A stretch of 15,946 bases of DNA, taken from NCBI GenBank assembly GCA_964472295.1, contig CAYYJQ010000042.1, forward strand, positions 1 to 15,946. Reading direction: 5' to 3'. Below the pieces are notes generated by a model, which was not told the origin of the DNA, made no database searches, and saw nothing but the letters and a program-made list of their open reading frames with translations. Below, in pieces: positions 6,470 to 14,148 of this stretch (the stretch's first letter is position 1; each line of letters begins with the position of its first letter). This DNA comes from JAJRZX01 sp964472295. Its GTDB lineage: Bacteria > Desulfobacterota > GWC2-55-46 > JADFVP01. The position numbers and the translations under genes are program-made.

Positions 6470-7062
6470 GAAAAAGCAGATATTTCCTTTTGCTGTTCAT
6501 GGTCTTATTCATTGCCGCGGGGATTCAGTCCCCTGGCACCTCGGCCCAAGGGGCCCAGTATGTCATAGACTCCAAGAACGCCCACGCCTTTATACAGTTC
6601 AGGATCTCGCACCTTGGCTTCAGTTACGTACTTGGCCGGTTCAACAGGTTTGATGGCACCTTCATATATGATGAAAAAGACCCCTCGGCATCGAGTGTCA
6701 AGGTGACCATAGACATGTCCAGTGTTGACACCAATAACGCCGAGCGTGACAAGCACCTTCGGAGCGCTAAATTTTTTGATGTGAAGAAGTTTCCCACGGC
6801 AACCTTTGTAAGCACATCGTACCAGCCTCTCAGAAAAAATCGCGCCGTACTGACGGGCAACCTGACCCTCCATGGTATAACGCGTAACGTGGTCATAAGG
6901 GTGAGGGAACTCGGCGCAGGCAAGGACCCCTGGGGCGGGTATCGCCGGGGGTTCGAAGGGAGTACGAAGATAGCGCTAAAGGACTTTGGCATAACGACAG
7001 ACCTTGGACCCACGGCGCGCGAGGCCTATCTCTTTCTCTCCATCGAGGGTATAAGAAAGTAG
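6466..7062 (+). CDS. YceI-family exported lipocalin-like protein
   Basis: The protein has 198 residues. An N-terminal signal peptide (RKSR, then the hydrophobic stretch YFLLLFMVLFIAAGI) has a likely cleavage after TSA at about residue 27. The mature part begins AQYVIDSKNAHAFIQFRISHLGFSYVLGRF, the typical YceI opening. It continues with the family features FDGTFIYDEKDPSASSVKVTIDMSSVDTNNAERDKHLRSAKFFDV and LTGNLTLHGITRNV. YceI proteins form a periplasmic lipocalin-like beta barrel that binds isoprenoid or quinone-like molecules. The gene overlaps the cytochrome b561 stop by 4 bases. Together they suggest a periplasm-facing quinone or electron-transfer function. The exact ligand is not visible from sequence. 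Confidence 0.95.
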   Translation: MRKSRYFLLLFMVLFIAAGIQSPGTSAQGAQYVIDSKNAHAFIQFRISHLGFSYVLGRFNRFDGTFIYDEKDPSASSVKVTIDMSSVDTNNAERDKHLRSAKFFDVKKFPTATFVSTSYQPLRKNRAVLTGNLTLHGITRNVVIRVRELGAGKDPWGGYRRGFEGSTKIALKDFGITTDLGPTAREAYLFLSIEGIRK

Positions 7063-7112
7063 AGAGCAGACAGTGACCACCTTCAGAGGGGCTTTTTCCG
7101 GGAGGGGTTCCC

Positions 7113-7727
7113 ATGGGAAAAAAAGGAGTAAAGACCAGGGTAGAGAAGGCCCTGCCGAGGAGCCCCTTTCCGCCTTTTCTTGCTCCACTCCTCGATAACC
7201 CCCTGAGAAGGCTTCTCATAAATAGAGAGAAGTTTCTCCGTGGCATGGGGGTCTGCGAAGGCCAGGTAGTGCTCGAGGTGGGGTGCGGGCCCGGTTTTTT
7301 CACAGAGGTCATTTCCCGCATTGTCGGCGAGAAAGGCCTGGTCTATGCCCAGGACGTTGAAAAGGCCATGACAAGGAGGGTGGAGAATAAGATACCCGCC
7401 ATGGCATGGCCCAACGTGAAGGTACTTCTCTGCACTTCGTCGGCCCTTGAGGTGCCTGATGAGTCCTGCGATGTTGTACTCTGCCTGAATGTAATAGAGG
7501 AGATATACAAGGAAGGGGAACTGGGGGGCACTGTACTCGAAATAGACAGGGTCACCAGGCCCGGTGGTTCTGTAGTCATAATGGAACACCGCCTTGGTGG
7601 TACTGCGGTAATGGTAAGGGAGTGCGAGAGGTCCTTAGAGGGGCTCGGCTACAGGAAGGACCTTGAAAAGAGGTCCCTCCTATCTTATTTCTCGCGCCTG
7701 AGAAAGGCCGAGGGTAGGCCATCATAG
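7113..7727 (+). CDS. Class I SAM-dependent methyltransferase
   Basis: The protein has 204 residues from the ATG at 7113, with a strong GGGAGGGG ribosome site. The Rossmann-type SAM-binding motif I is VVLEVGCGPGFFTEVI (52-67). Motif II ends in Asp81 (VYAQDVEKAM). Later motifs are CDVVLCLNVIEEI (119-131) and VTRPGGSVVIMEH (147-159). These match the methyltransf_11/25 group of small cytoplasmic methyltransferases. The C-terminal part ends in a positively charged helix. The substrate cannot be read from the sequence. It follows the YceI gene by 50 bases on the same strand and is probably co-transcribed. It lacks the cysteine-rich features expected of arsenite methyltransferase, so I do not link it to the neighbouring arsenic operon. 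Confidence 0.9.
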   Translation: MGKKGVKTRVEKALPRSPFPPFLAPLLDNPLRRLLINREKFLRGMGVCEGQVVLEVGCGPGFFTEVISRIVGEKGLVYAQDVEKAMTRRVENKIPAMAWPNVKVLLCTSSALEVPDESCDVVLCLNVIEEIYKEGELGGTVLEIDRVTRPGGSVVIMEHRLGGTAVMVRECERSLEGLGYRKDLEKRSLLSYFSRLRKAEGRPS

Positions 7728-7732
7728 TGAAC

Positions 7733-7764
7733 CTCTGAAAAATGCTTACCCGAATTATTCAGAG
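7733..7764. repeat. Degenerate copy of a palindromic intergenic repeat
   Basis: CTCTGAAAAATGC (7733-7745), six bases, GAATTATTCAGAG (7752-7764). The right arm is identical to that of the perfect copy at 15168-15199, and the left arm has mutations. It starts 5 bases after the methyltransferase stop, in the gap between convergent genes. The rest of the gap (7765-7915) holds GGCCT-atcca-AGGCC and, near 7855-7875, a stretch loosely like the second palindrome after the other copy. Confidence 0.7.
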
Positions 7765-7893
7765 AAGAGAAAGGCGCGATTTTTCCCCTCATATTTCCAA
7801 GGTGTTACGATCCGAAAATGGCGGCCTATCCAAGGCCAGAGGTGAGCCGGAATTAGCCTGATTTTCTTGGGAGAGGGAGGATGATTTTCCTGT

Positions 7894-7912
7894 GAGAAAA
7901 AATTCTTTTCTC
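7894..7912 (-). terminator. Possible AT-rich hairpin after acr3
   Basis: GAGAAAA (7894-7900), AATTC, TTTTCTC (7906-7912) make a perfect 7-bp stem a few bases past the acr3 stop. The lack of a clear U-tract makes it only a candidate terminator. Confidence 0.35.
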
Positions 7913-7915
7913 TTC

Positions 7916-8977
7916 TTAGCCCTGGGCGACCCCCGCTTTCCGGCCCCCTCGCCTCAACGAACGGCTCACGCTCACAAGACCTATTAGCACCGGCACCTCG
8001 ACGAGGGGACCTATGACAGCGGCAAAGGCCTCGCCCGAGTCGATGCCGAATACGGCTATGGCCACGGCTATGGCGAGTTCAAAGTTATTGCTCGCCGCGG
8101 TGAAGGCAAGGGTGGCGGTCTTCTCGTAGTCCGCGCCGAAGCGCCGCGCAAGAAAGAAACTCATGAAGAACATGATTACAAAATAGAGGAGGAGCGGCAG
8201 GGCTATTCTCGCCACGTCGCCGGGCAGGGAGACGATTACCTTGCCCTTCAGACTGAACATGACCACAATGGTGAATAAGAGTGCCCAGAGCGTAAGCGGG
8301 CTTATGCAGGGGACGAAGGACTCTTCATACCAGCGGGCGCCCTTTTTCCTTATGAGAAAAGACCTCGTCAGAAACCCGGCCCCAAGGGGTATGCCCAGGT
8401 ATATGAGCACGCTCGACGCGATATCACCCATGCCCACGTTCACCACGCTCCCCCTCAGGCCGAGGTAAGGCGGTATGATGGTGATAAAGAACCATGCGAA
8501 GACGCTGTAAAAAATTATCTGAAAGAGGCTGTTAAAGGCCACGAGGCCGGCGCAGTACTCTCGGCTCCCGCCTGCGAGGTCGTTCCAGACAATGACCATG
8601 GCTATGCACCTTGCAAGTCCAATCATTATGAGCCCCACCATGTATGAGGGGTATCCCCGAAGGAAGAGAACGGCAAGGCCGAACATGAGAAGAGGCCCGG
8701 CTGCCCAGTTGAGGAGGAGCGAGAGGCCAAGGACCCTGAAGTCGCGAAAGACATCGCCAAGGAGTTCATAACGCACCCTTGCAAGGGGCGGATACATCAT
8801 GACAATAAGCCCCACGGCAAGGGGGATATTGGTGGAGCCATCTTGAAAAGAGCGTATAAAGGCGCCTGAACCCGGCATGAGATAGCCGGCGGTAACGCCA
8901 AGGGCCATGGCCATGAATATCCAGAGCGTCAGGAACCTCTCGGTAAAGGAGAGTTTTTTTTCAATACCATCACTCAT
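7916..8977 (-). CDS. acr3: Arsenite efflux permease Acr3
   Basis: The protein has 353 residues from the ATG at 8977, about the family's usual length, with ten predicted membrane segments. Conserved stretches include GLARCIAMVIVWNDLAGG, with the catalytically important Cys124. Another is TAASNNFELAIAVAIAVFGIDSGEAFAAVIGPLVEVPVLI (about 293-332), with Glu299. Acr3 expels arsenite across the inner membrane using the proton gradient. The ATG overlaps the stop of the upstream short ArsC-like frame by 8 bases (ATGAGTGA), so translation is probably coupled to it. A longer start further upstream would lie inside that frame and is rejected. The gene is part of the minus-strand arsR-arsC'-acr3 operon. 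Confidence 0.96.
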   Translation of the reverse strand: MSDGIEKKLSFTERFLTLWIFMAMALGVTAGYLMPGSGAFIRSFQDGSTNIPLAVGLIVMMYPPLARVRYELLGDVFRDFRVLGLSLLLNWAAGPLLMFGLAVLFLRGYPSYMVGLIMIGLARCIAMVIVWNDLAGGSREYCAGLVAFNSLFQIIFYSVFAWFFITIIPPYLGLRGSVVNVGMGDIASSVLIYLGIPLGAGFLTRSFLIRKKGARWYEESFVPCISPLTLWALLFTIVVMFSLKGKVIVSLPGDVARIALPLLLYFVIMFFMSFFLARRFGADYEKTATLAFTAASNNFELAIAVAIAVFGIDSGEAFAAVIGPLVEVPVLIGLVSVSRSLRRGGRKAGVAQG

Positions 8978-9137
8978 GGTGGATTCCACTCCGCTCCAGG
9001 GTCTTAAGACTTTCATCGAAAAACTCGTTAAAGGCCGTAGTTACACCGTCGCGGATGCGCCTTAAGGCCTCATGGCCCCCTTGGGCCATCTGACTTCTGC
9101 AGGAGTTTCCTGTACAGAGTATGATAATCTTATCCAA
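8970..9137 (-). pseudogene. arsC: Internally deleted arsenate reductase (ArsC, LMW-PTP type)
   Basis: This frame gives 55 residues if started at the TTG at 9137. It opens with DKIIILCTGNSCRSQMAQG, the phosphatase-type ArsC P-loop (C-x5-R with the second Cys). It then jumps to HEALRRIRDGVTTAFNEFFDESL, which resembles the C-terminal helix of the same family. Full-length ArsC is about 130-140 residues, so some 80 residues are missing in frame. The lost part would contain the distal redox cysteines and the catalytic Asp loop. It is therefore unlikely to reduce arsenate by the usual mechanism. The frame is kept open and overlaps the acr3 start by 8 bases. An in-frame TTG further upstream (9188) is rejected because it would put the operator-like site inside the gene. 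It could instead be a functional mini-protein or a leader for coupling. Confidence 0.75.
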
Positions 9138-9169
9138 AAGGCCTTTTTTGTTTTTATATTTAGCCAAAT

Positions 9170-9185
9170 TACGAAATATATCGTA
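9170..9185. promoter_or_regulatory. Second ArsR-operator-like site
   Basis: TACGA-aatata-TCGTA is a perfect 5-bp inverted repeat in the 58-base gap between arsR and the ArsC remnant. Its core CGAAATATATCG (9172-9183) matches the core CGTAATATATCG at the arsR promoter in 11 of 12 positions. No clear promoter was found beside this copy. Confidence 0.6.
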
Positions 9186-9195
9186 CAAAAAAAAT

Positions 9196-9564
9196 TTATT
9201 CCTCTTCTGTGCCGCAGATCTCGTCCCTGTCCACTACCATAACCTGCTGCGCGTCGCTCCTTATGACATCATCATCGGGAAGCCAGTCTGCAAGCAGGGG
9301 TATGAGTTCCATGACTCCCGGGGTATCTGACCATGTTTTCAGGCGGTAATTCACCCACTTACCTTCTTTTTCATGGGTTATGAAGCCGGTGTCGCGAAGA
9401 ACGGATAAGTGCCTTGAGACCGTGGACGTGGCAAGGCCGAGGATGCTCGTTATCTCGCAGACGCAGAGGGGCCTTATCTTGAGCATCTCCACTATGCGTA
9501 TGCGGTGAGGCTCGGAGAGGGCCTTGAAGGCCCTCGATAGTCCTCTCAACTGTTCATCTCCCAA
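9196..9564 (-). CDS. arsR: ArsR-family arsenic-responsive repressor
   Basis: The protein has 122 residues from a TTG start at 9564; AAAGGAGTGAGGG lies just upstream, and a nearby ATG is out of frame. The winged helix-turn-helix is clear: KALSEPHRIRIVEML, then the metal-binding RPLCVCEI (Cys34, Cys36), recognition helix STVSRHLSVLRDTGFI, and wing HEKEGKWVNYRL. The ELCVC-type motif in the first helix of the HTH is the classical arsenite/antimonite sensor site; Cys117 near the end could be a further ligand. The repressor should leave its operator when arsenite binds. It is the first gene of the minus-strand arsenic operon and is probably autoregulated through the operator at 9610-9625. Confidence 0.95.
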   Translation of the reverse strand: MGDEQLRGLSRAFKALSEPHRIRIVEMLKIRPLCVCEITSILGLATSTVSRHLSVLRDTGFITHEKEGKWVNYRLKTWSDTPGVMELIPLLADWLPDDDVIRSDAQQVMVVDRDEICGTEEE

Positions 9565-9609
9565 CTGGAACCCTCACTCCTTTGTTTATATTTGTAGCCA
9601 TGTTTATAT

Positions 9610-9653
9610 TTCGTAATATATCGAACTATACGACAGATACTTTATCCTGTCAA
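9610..9653 (-). promoter_or_regulatory. arsR promoter with overlapping ArsR operator
   Basis: On the minus strand there is a consensus -35 TTGACA (9653-9648), a 17-base spacer and a -10 TATAGT (9630-9625). Adjoining the -10 and covering the expected transcription start is TTCG-taatatat-CGAA (9610-9625), whose core recurs at 9172-9183. The layout is that of an arsenite-inducible, self-repressed operon. Confidence 0.8.
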
Positions 9654-9736
9654 GTAAATATAGCATATCACCATCCCTTCATCCAGACAGTATCCAGTGG
9701 TTCCAGGCCCTTCTCGCAAGAACCATTAAGGGACAG

Positions 9737-9765
9737 GTGAAAACCATCTTCGCATGGGTTATAAT
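9737..9765 (+). promoter_or_regulatory. Promoter of the ABC exporter operon
   Basis: The -35 GTGAAA (9737-9742, 4 of 6 consensus), a 17-base spacer and a perfect -10 TATAAT (9760-9765) precede the ATPase start at 9801. The 236-base gap 9565-9800 between the divergent arsR and exporter genes holds this promoter and the arsR promoter. No ArsR-like operator lies beside this one. Confidence 0.6.
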
Positions 9766-9800
9766 GAAAGACAAAGTCTTTTTAATGGGAGGCCTGGCTC

Positions 9801-10514
9801 GTGCGCTCGGAAGAGGCGATATTCACCATAAAGGGGCTCAGGAAGGTATACGGCGAGGGGCACGCACGCGTAGAGGCCCTTCGCGGCGTGGACCTCCTGC
9901 TCTATGAGAAGGAACTGGTCGTCCTTCTCGGCCCATCGGGGAGCGGCAAGTCCACGCTCCTCAATATCATCGGCGGCCTCGATATTGCCACAGAGGGGCA
10001 TGTATCATACCGGGGCCGGGACCTCACCACCGCGGGCGAGAGCGAACTCACCGAGTACCGGAGGTTTCACGTGGGCTTTGTCTTCCAGTTCTACAACCTC
10101 ATACCAAGCCTTACGGCGCGCGAGAATGTCTCCATTGTAACAGAGATATCCCTTAACCCCATGAACCCGGAGGACGCCCTCTCCATTGTTGGGCTCTCCG
10201 AGCGCATGGACCACTTCCCCTCGCAACTCTCGGGCGGCGAGCAGCAGCGCGTTGCCATAGCCCGTGCCATCTCCAAAAACCCGGAGGTACTGCTCTGCGA
10301 CGAGCCCACGGGCGCCCTCGATATCTCGACAGGCATCGTGGTGCTCGAGGCCCTCGAGCGCGTGAACAGGGAACTGGGGACCATGACTGCCATAATAACC
10401 CATAACGCCGACATAGCCGCCATGGCAGACCGCGTGATCCACCTCAAGGACGGTCAGATTTCCGGCATCGAAGAGAACGAGGTAAAGAAGAGTCCGTCGG
10501 AACTGCGCTGGTGA
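9801..10514 (+). CDS. ABC transporter ATPase, MacB/LolD type
   Basis: The protein has 237 residues from a GTG at 9801, with GGGAGG eight bases upstream. All nucleotide-binding motifs are intact: Walker A GPSGSGKST (44-52), Q-loop Gln96 (FVFQFYNL), signature LSGGEQQR (143-150), Walker B VLLCDEP (163-169), D-loop GALD (171-174) and H-loop His201. The arrangement and the YNLIPSLTARENV stretch are typical of the LolD/MacB/FtsE group, which powers FtsX-type permeases. It precedes the permease by 12 bases and the adaptor gene by one more gene, defining an exporter operon. Substrate is unknown. It should sit on the cytoplasmic face of the inner membrane. Confidence 0.95.
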   Translation: MRSEEAIFTIKGLRKVYGEGHARVEALRGVDLLLYEKELVVLLGPSGSGKSTLLNIIGGLDIATEGHVSYRGRDLTTAGESELTEYRRFHVGFVFQFYNLIPSLTARENVSIVTEISLNPMNPEDALSIVGLSERMDHFPSQLSGGEQQRVAIARAISKNPEVLLCDEPTGALDISTGIVVLEALERVNRELGTMTAIITHNADIAAMADRVIHLKDGQISGIEENEVKKSPSELRW

Positions 10515-10526
10515 GAATGGGACGCC

Positions 10527-12893
10527 ATGATGAAATCAATGGACCGCAAACTACTTAGAGACCTATGGAGGATGAAGGGCCAGGCCCTGGCCATAATCCT
10601 CGTCATCACAAGCGGTGTATGCTCCTTCATTATGCTCAAGTTCACCATGGACTCACTCTACATGACAAGGGACAAGTTTTACCGTGACTTCCACTTTGCC
10701 GATGTATTCGTCTCCCTGAAGAGGGCCCCCGAGGAGATAGGCAGGCGTATAGCGGCCATAAAAGGCGTCAAGGCAGTGCAGACAAGGGTAGTAGGTGGCG
10801 CCAAGATAGAGATTCCAGGCTTCCCCGACCCTGTGACAGCCCGCCTCGTATCCCTGCCCGAGGCGGGGCTCCCAGCCCTTGACAGGGTATACATAAAGAG
10901 CGGCAGAAGCCTGAAACCCTGGACAGAAAAGGAGGCCCTCCTCAGCGATGCCTTTGCCTCTGCCCATGGTCTCTCCCCAGGCGACCACCTCAGCGCCGTC
11001 ATAAATGGGAGGAAAAAGACCCTCACCATCGTTGGCCTTGCCCTCAGCCCGGAGTTCGTCATGCAGGCCCGGCCAGGGTCACTGAGCCCAGACTACAAGA
11101 GATACGCCATCATCTGGATGGGGCGCCATGCCCTTGCCAACGCCTATGATATGAAGGGCGCCTTCAACGACCTGGCTCTCTCGCTCGACAAGGAGGCCGA
11201 CAGAGAGATGGTCATGAGGCGCGTTGACTCCATGCTCGAAAGATACGGCGGGCTCACGGCCTACGGACGCAAGGACCAGACCTCGAACCGGTACCTAAAC
11301 TCCGAGTTCCGGGCCCTGGAGATGAGTTCACGTCTCTTTCCGGCCCTCTTCATCGCTGTTGCCGCCTTCCTCCTCAACGTGGTGGTAAACAGGACCATAG
11401 GGCTTCAGCGCGAGCAGATAGGCACGCTCAAGGCCTTTGGGTACTCGGACCGGGACGTAGGCCTTCATTATACAAAAATGGTCCTCATGATAACCACTGC
11501 AGGCATCATACTCGGCATCATAACGGGTATGTGGCTCGGAAAGGTGCTCTCGGCCATTTACATGGAGTTCTATCGCTTCCCCTACCTTGTCCGCGCGCTC
11601 TCTCCCGGCGTTACGCTTACAGCGATCCTCATAACCATGGGCTCGGCGCTCGCGGCCACCTTCATGGCAGTGCGCAGGGCCTCGCACGTCCCGCCTGCCC
11701 AGGCCATGAGACCCCTCCCGCCCGCCAGGTACGCAAGGACCATCCTCGAACGAACAGGCCTCGGCAGATTCATCTCAGAGCCAACACGTATAATCCTCCG
11801 GCACATCGAGGGCAGGCCCATAAGGTCCATCCTCACATCAATGGGCATTGCCCTCTCCTGCGCCATTGTAATGGGAGGTACCTTCTTCGAGGACTCCATA
11901 GAGTTCCTCCTCGACACCCAGTTCGTGGAGGCGCAGAGAGAGGACATGACAGTGGTCTTCACAGAGCCCACCTCCCGGAAGGCCCTCTACGAACTCCGGG
12001 GTATCGATGGCGTGCATCACACAGAACCCCTGAGAAGCGTTCCAGTGAGGCTGAGGGCGGGACACCGCACTTACCGCACCATAATCCAGGGCATAGCGCC
12101 CCGCGGGAGACTATACCTGTTGCTCGACACAAACCTGAGACCAGTGGCCCTGCCCCCATCGGGCATAGTACTGAATGATTATCTGGCCAAGAAATTGAAA
12201 GTAAGACCAGGGGACTTCATCACCGTCGAGGCCCTCGAAGGCAGGCGGCCTGTGCGCAGAGTGCCGATTACCGGGGTCGTGAGACAGTACGCCGGCCTCC
12301 TGGGCTTCATGGACATAGACGCCCTCAACGCCCTCATGATGGAGGACGGCACCATAACAGGCGCCTTTCTGACCATGGACCCGCTAAAGAGGCTTGGTCT
12401 GTACAGGAAACTCGTGGATATGCCGCGTGTCTCGGGCGCCATCGTCACAAGGGACGAACTTACGAACTTCAACAAGACCCAGACAGACATACTCCTCTTC
12501 TATACCTTCATAGCGAGTATCCTTGCAGGTACCATTGCTTTTGGTGTAGTCTATAACAGTGCGCGAATATCCCTATCCGAGAGGAGCAGGGAACTTGCGA
12601 GCCTCAGGGTCCTGGGGTACAGGCGCAGCGAGGTCTCCTACATACTCCTCGGGGAACTGGCTGTCCTGACACTCATGGCCCTGCCGCTGGGCTTCGTCCT
12701 CGGGCGGCTCCTCACGGGCTACCTTGCGGATGCCATCAGTTCCGACCTCTTCAGGTTGCCCCATGTCATAGCCCCGGCGACCTATTCCCTATCGGCACTC
12801 ATAGTAGTGGCAAGCGCCGTTGTCTCGGGGCTCATACTCAACTACAGACTCAACAGGCTCGACCTCGTGGAGGTACTGAAGGCAAGGGAGTAA
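10527..12893 (+). CDS. FtsX/MacB-type ABC transporter permease, duplicated
   Basis: The protein has 788 residues from the ATG at 10527; the ribosome site is weak, so coupling to the ATPase gene is likely. About eight membrane helices occur, near 19-38, 268-288, 316-338, 361-383, 433-451, 652-674, 705-728 and 753-774. Two extracytoplasmic domains lie at about 45-265 and 455-650. Each half ends in an FtsX domain with the typical REQIGTLKAFGYSDRDV (295-311) and SRELASLRVLGYRRSEV (687-703) coupling segments. This two-halved, 8-helix plan is the large FtsX-like permease type, whose members move lipids, peptides or drugs through mechanotransmission. With the adjacent ATPase and HlyD-like adaptor it should export a substrate or act on the cell envelope. 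No outer-membrane TolC-like partner is encoded next to it. Confidence 0.94.
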   Translation: MMKSMDRKLLRDLWRMKGQALAIILVITSGVCSFIMLKFTMDSLYMTRDKFYRDFHFADVFVSLKRAPEEIGRRIAAIKGVKAVQTRVVGGAKIEIPGFPDPVTARLVSLPEAGLPALDRVYIKSGRSLKPWTEKEALLSDAFASAHGLSPGDHLSAVINGRKKTLTIVGLALSPEFVMQARPGSLSPDYKRYAIIWMGRHALANAYDMKGAFNDLALSLDKEADREMVMRRVDSMLERYGGLTAYGRKDQTSNRYLNSEFRALEMSSRLFPALFIAVAAFLLNVVVNRTIGLQREQIGTLKAFGYSDRDVGLHYTKMVLMITTAGIILGIITGMWLGKVLSAIYMEFYRFPYLVRALSPGVTLTAILITMGSALAATFMAVRRASHVPPAQAMRPLPPARYARTILERTGLGRFISEPTRIILRHIEGRPIRSILTSMGIALSCAIVMGGTFFEDSIEFLLDTQFVEAQREDMTVVFTEPTSRKALYELRGIDGVHHTEPLRSVPVRLRAGHRTYRTIIQGIAPRGRLYLLLDTNLRPVALPPSGIVLNDYLAKKLKVRPGDFITVEALEGRRPVRRVPITGVVRQYAGLLGFMDIDALNALMMEDGTITGAFLTMDPLKRLGLYRKLVDMPRVSGAIVTRDELTNFNKTQTDILLFYTFIASILAGTIAFGVVYNSARISLSERSRELASLRVLGYRRSEVSYILLGELAVLTLMALPLGFVLGRLLTGYLADAISSDLFRLPHVIAPATYSLSALIVVASAVVSGLILNYRLNRLDLVEVLKARE

Positions 12894-12902
12894 GGTGTAG
12901 AG

Positions 12903-14099
12903 ATGACTTTACGAAGATGGGTCACTATAGCCGTCCTAGCCGGGGCCGTTGCCCTTGGCATTGCCTATGGGTTCATACCCCGTGCTGTTCCTGTGGAGAT
13001 TGCAAGGGTAAGGCGGGGGCCCCTTGTCGTAACAGTCGAGGAAGAAGGAAAGACGAGGGTAAAGGAGAGGTATACCTTAACAGCGCCTGTTGATGGTTAT
13101 CTTCAGAGGATAGGACTCGACGTGGGCGAGAGGGTCAGAAAGGGGCAGACCGTTGCCGTCATAGAGCCTCCGAGACCGAGCGTTCACGACCCACGAACAA
13201 GGGCAGAGACCGAGGCAGCTGTCTCCATGGCAGAGGCCGCGCTGAGGGGTGCCGAGGAGCGCCAACGCGCCGTAGCGGCAGAGACGGAGTACGCCGCCAG
13301 GAAACTCGAACGCACAGAGAGGCTCTTCAAAAAGGGAGTCGTCTCCAAGGACACCTTGGACAGAGTGCGCAGTGAGGCCGAGCAGATGGAGGCCGAACTC
13401 AAGGCCGCCGAGGCCGAGGTCCTTACGGCGAGGTTCGATCTTGAGAAGGCCAGAGCCGCCCTTGAGTTCTCGGCCTCATCGGGCTCGGAGAGGCTACTCC
13501 GACTCCGCTCACCAGTGGACGGCAGTGTGCTAAAGGTTTACCGTGAGAGCGAAGGCGCAGTCCTCTCTCGCGACCCGCTCCTGGATATTGGAGACCCGGA
13601 AAGGCTCGAGGTCGTCACAGAGGTCCTCTCCGCCGACGCCGTGAGGATAAAAAAAGGCGCCCTTGTCTACTTCGAGAGGTGGGGTGGAGAAGAACCGCTG
13701 AAAGGCAGGGTGACGACGATCGAGCCAGCCGGGTTCACAAAGGTATCGAGCCTTGGGGTGGAGGAGCAGCGTGTAAAGGTAATAGCAGACATTCTCACCA
13801 TGCCCGGGGAGGCCCGGAAGATGGGAGATGGATACAGAGTGGACGCCAAGTTTGTCATATGGGAGGGCGCCTCTGTCCTCAAGGTGCCCGTTAGTGCGCT
13901 CTTCAGGCACGGCGAAGGCTGGGCAGTCTTTGTAGTAAAGAACGGGCGCGCCAGGAGGCGCCCCCTTGAGGTGGGGCATATGAACGGAATCTTCGCCGAG
14001 GTCTTGTCAGGTCTCGTGGAAGGAGAAACAGTAGTAGTTCACCCTGGCGACGAGGTGGACGACGGGGTGAGGGTGGAGGTGAGAAAGAGGGCGAGGTAA
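12903..14099 (+). CDS. HlyD/MacA-type periplasmic adaptor protein
   Basis: The protein has 398 residues. One N-terminal membrane anchor (about 6-25) is followed by the first half of a lipoyl domain (LTAPVDGYLQRIGLDVGERVRKGQTVAVIEP, about 59-89). A long alpha-hairpin rich in Ala, Glu and Arg (about 98-190) comes next, with LFKKGVVSKDTLDR at its turn, the region that meets TolC-type channels. The second lipoyl half is LRSPVDGSVLKVYRESEGAV (201-220), followed by beta-barrel and membrane-proximal domains. It starts 9 bases after the permease stop, so the three genes form one operon. It would bridge the permease to an outer-membrane channel encoded elsewhere. The gene converges with the NHL-repeat gene, leaving a 49-base gap without a clear terminator. 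Confidence 0.95.
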   Translation: MTLRRWVTIAVLAGAVALGIAYGFIPRAVPVEIARVRRGPLVVTVEEEGKTRVKERYTLTAPVDGYLQRIGLDVGERVRKGQTVAVIEPPRPSVHDPRTRAETEAAVSMAEAALRGAEERQRAVAAETEYAARKLERTERLFKKGVVSKDTLDRVRSEAEQMEAELKAAEAEVLTARFDLEKARAALEFSASSGSERLLRLRSPVDGSVLKVYRESEGAVLSRDPLLDIGDPERLEVVTEVLSADAVRIKKGALVYFERWGGEEPLKGRVTTIEPAGFTKVSSLGVEEQRVKVIADILTMPGEARKMGDGYRVDAKFVIWEGASVLKVPVSALFRHGEGWAVFVVKNGRARRRPLEVGHMNGIFAEVLSGLVEGETVVVHPGDEVDDGVRVEVRKRAR

Positions 14100-14148
14100 A
14101 AAAGTTTTTTGTCACTCTCTTCGCAGGGGAAGTGGCCGTAAAAGCGCC

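Noticed and set aside
9138..9188. Upstream TTG start for the ArsC remnant
   Set aside because: It would encode the operator-like palindrome and an AT-rich stretch with no similarity to ArsC.
9698..9725. TGGTTC...GAACCA inverted repeat upstream of the ABC operon
   Set aside because: It has only 6 bp with a 16-base loop, which is expected by chance.
11531..12178. Plus-strand frame of 215 codons inside the permease gene
   Set aside because: It is out of frame with the permease and rich in Pro, His and Arg, a typical shadow of a GC-rich gene.
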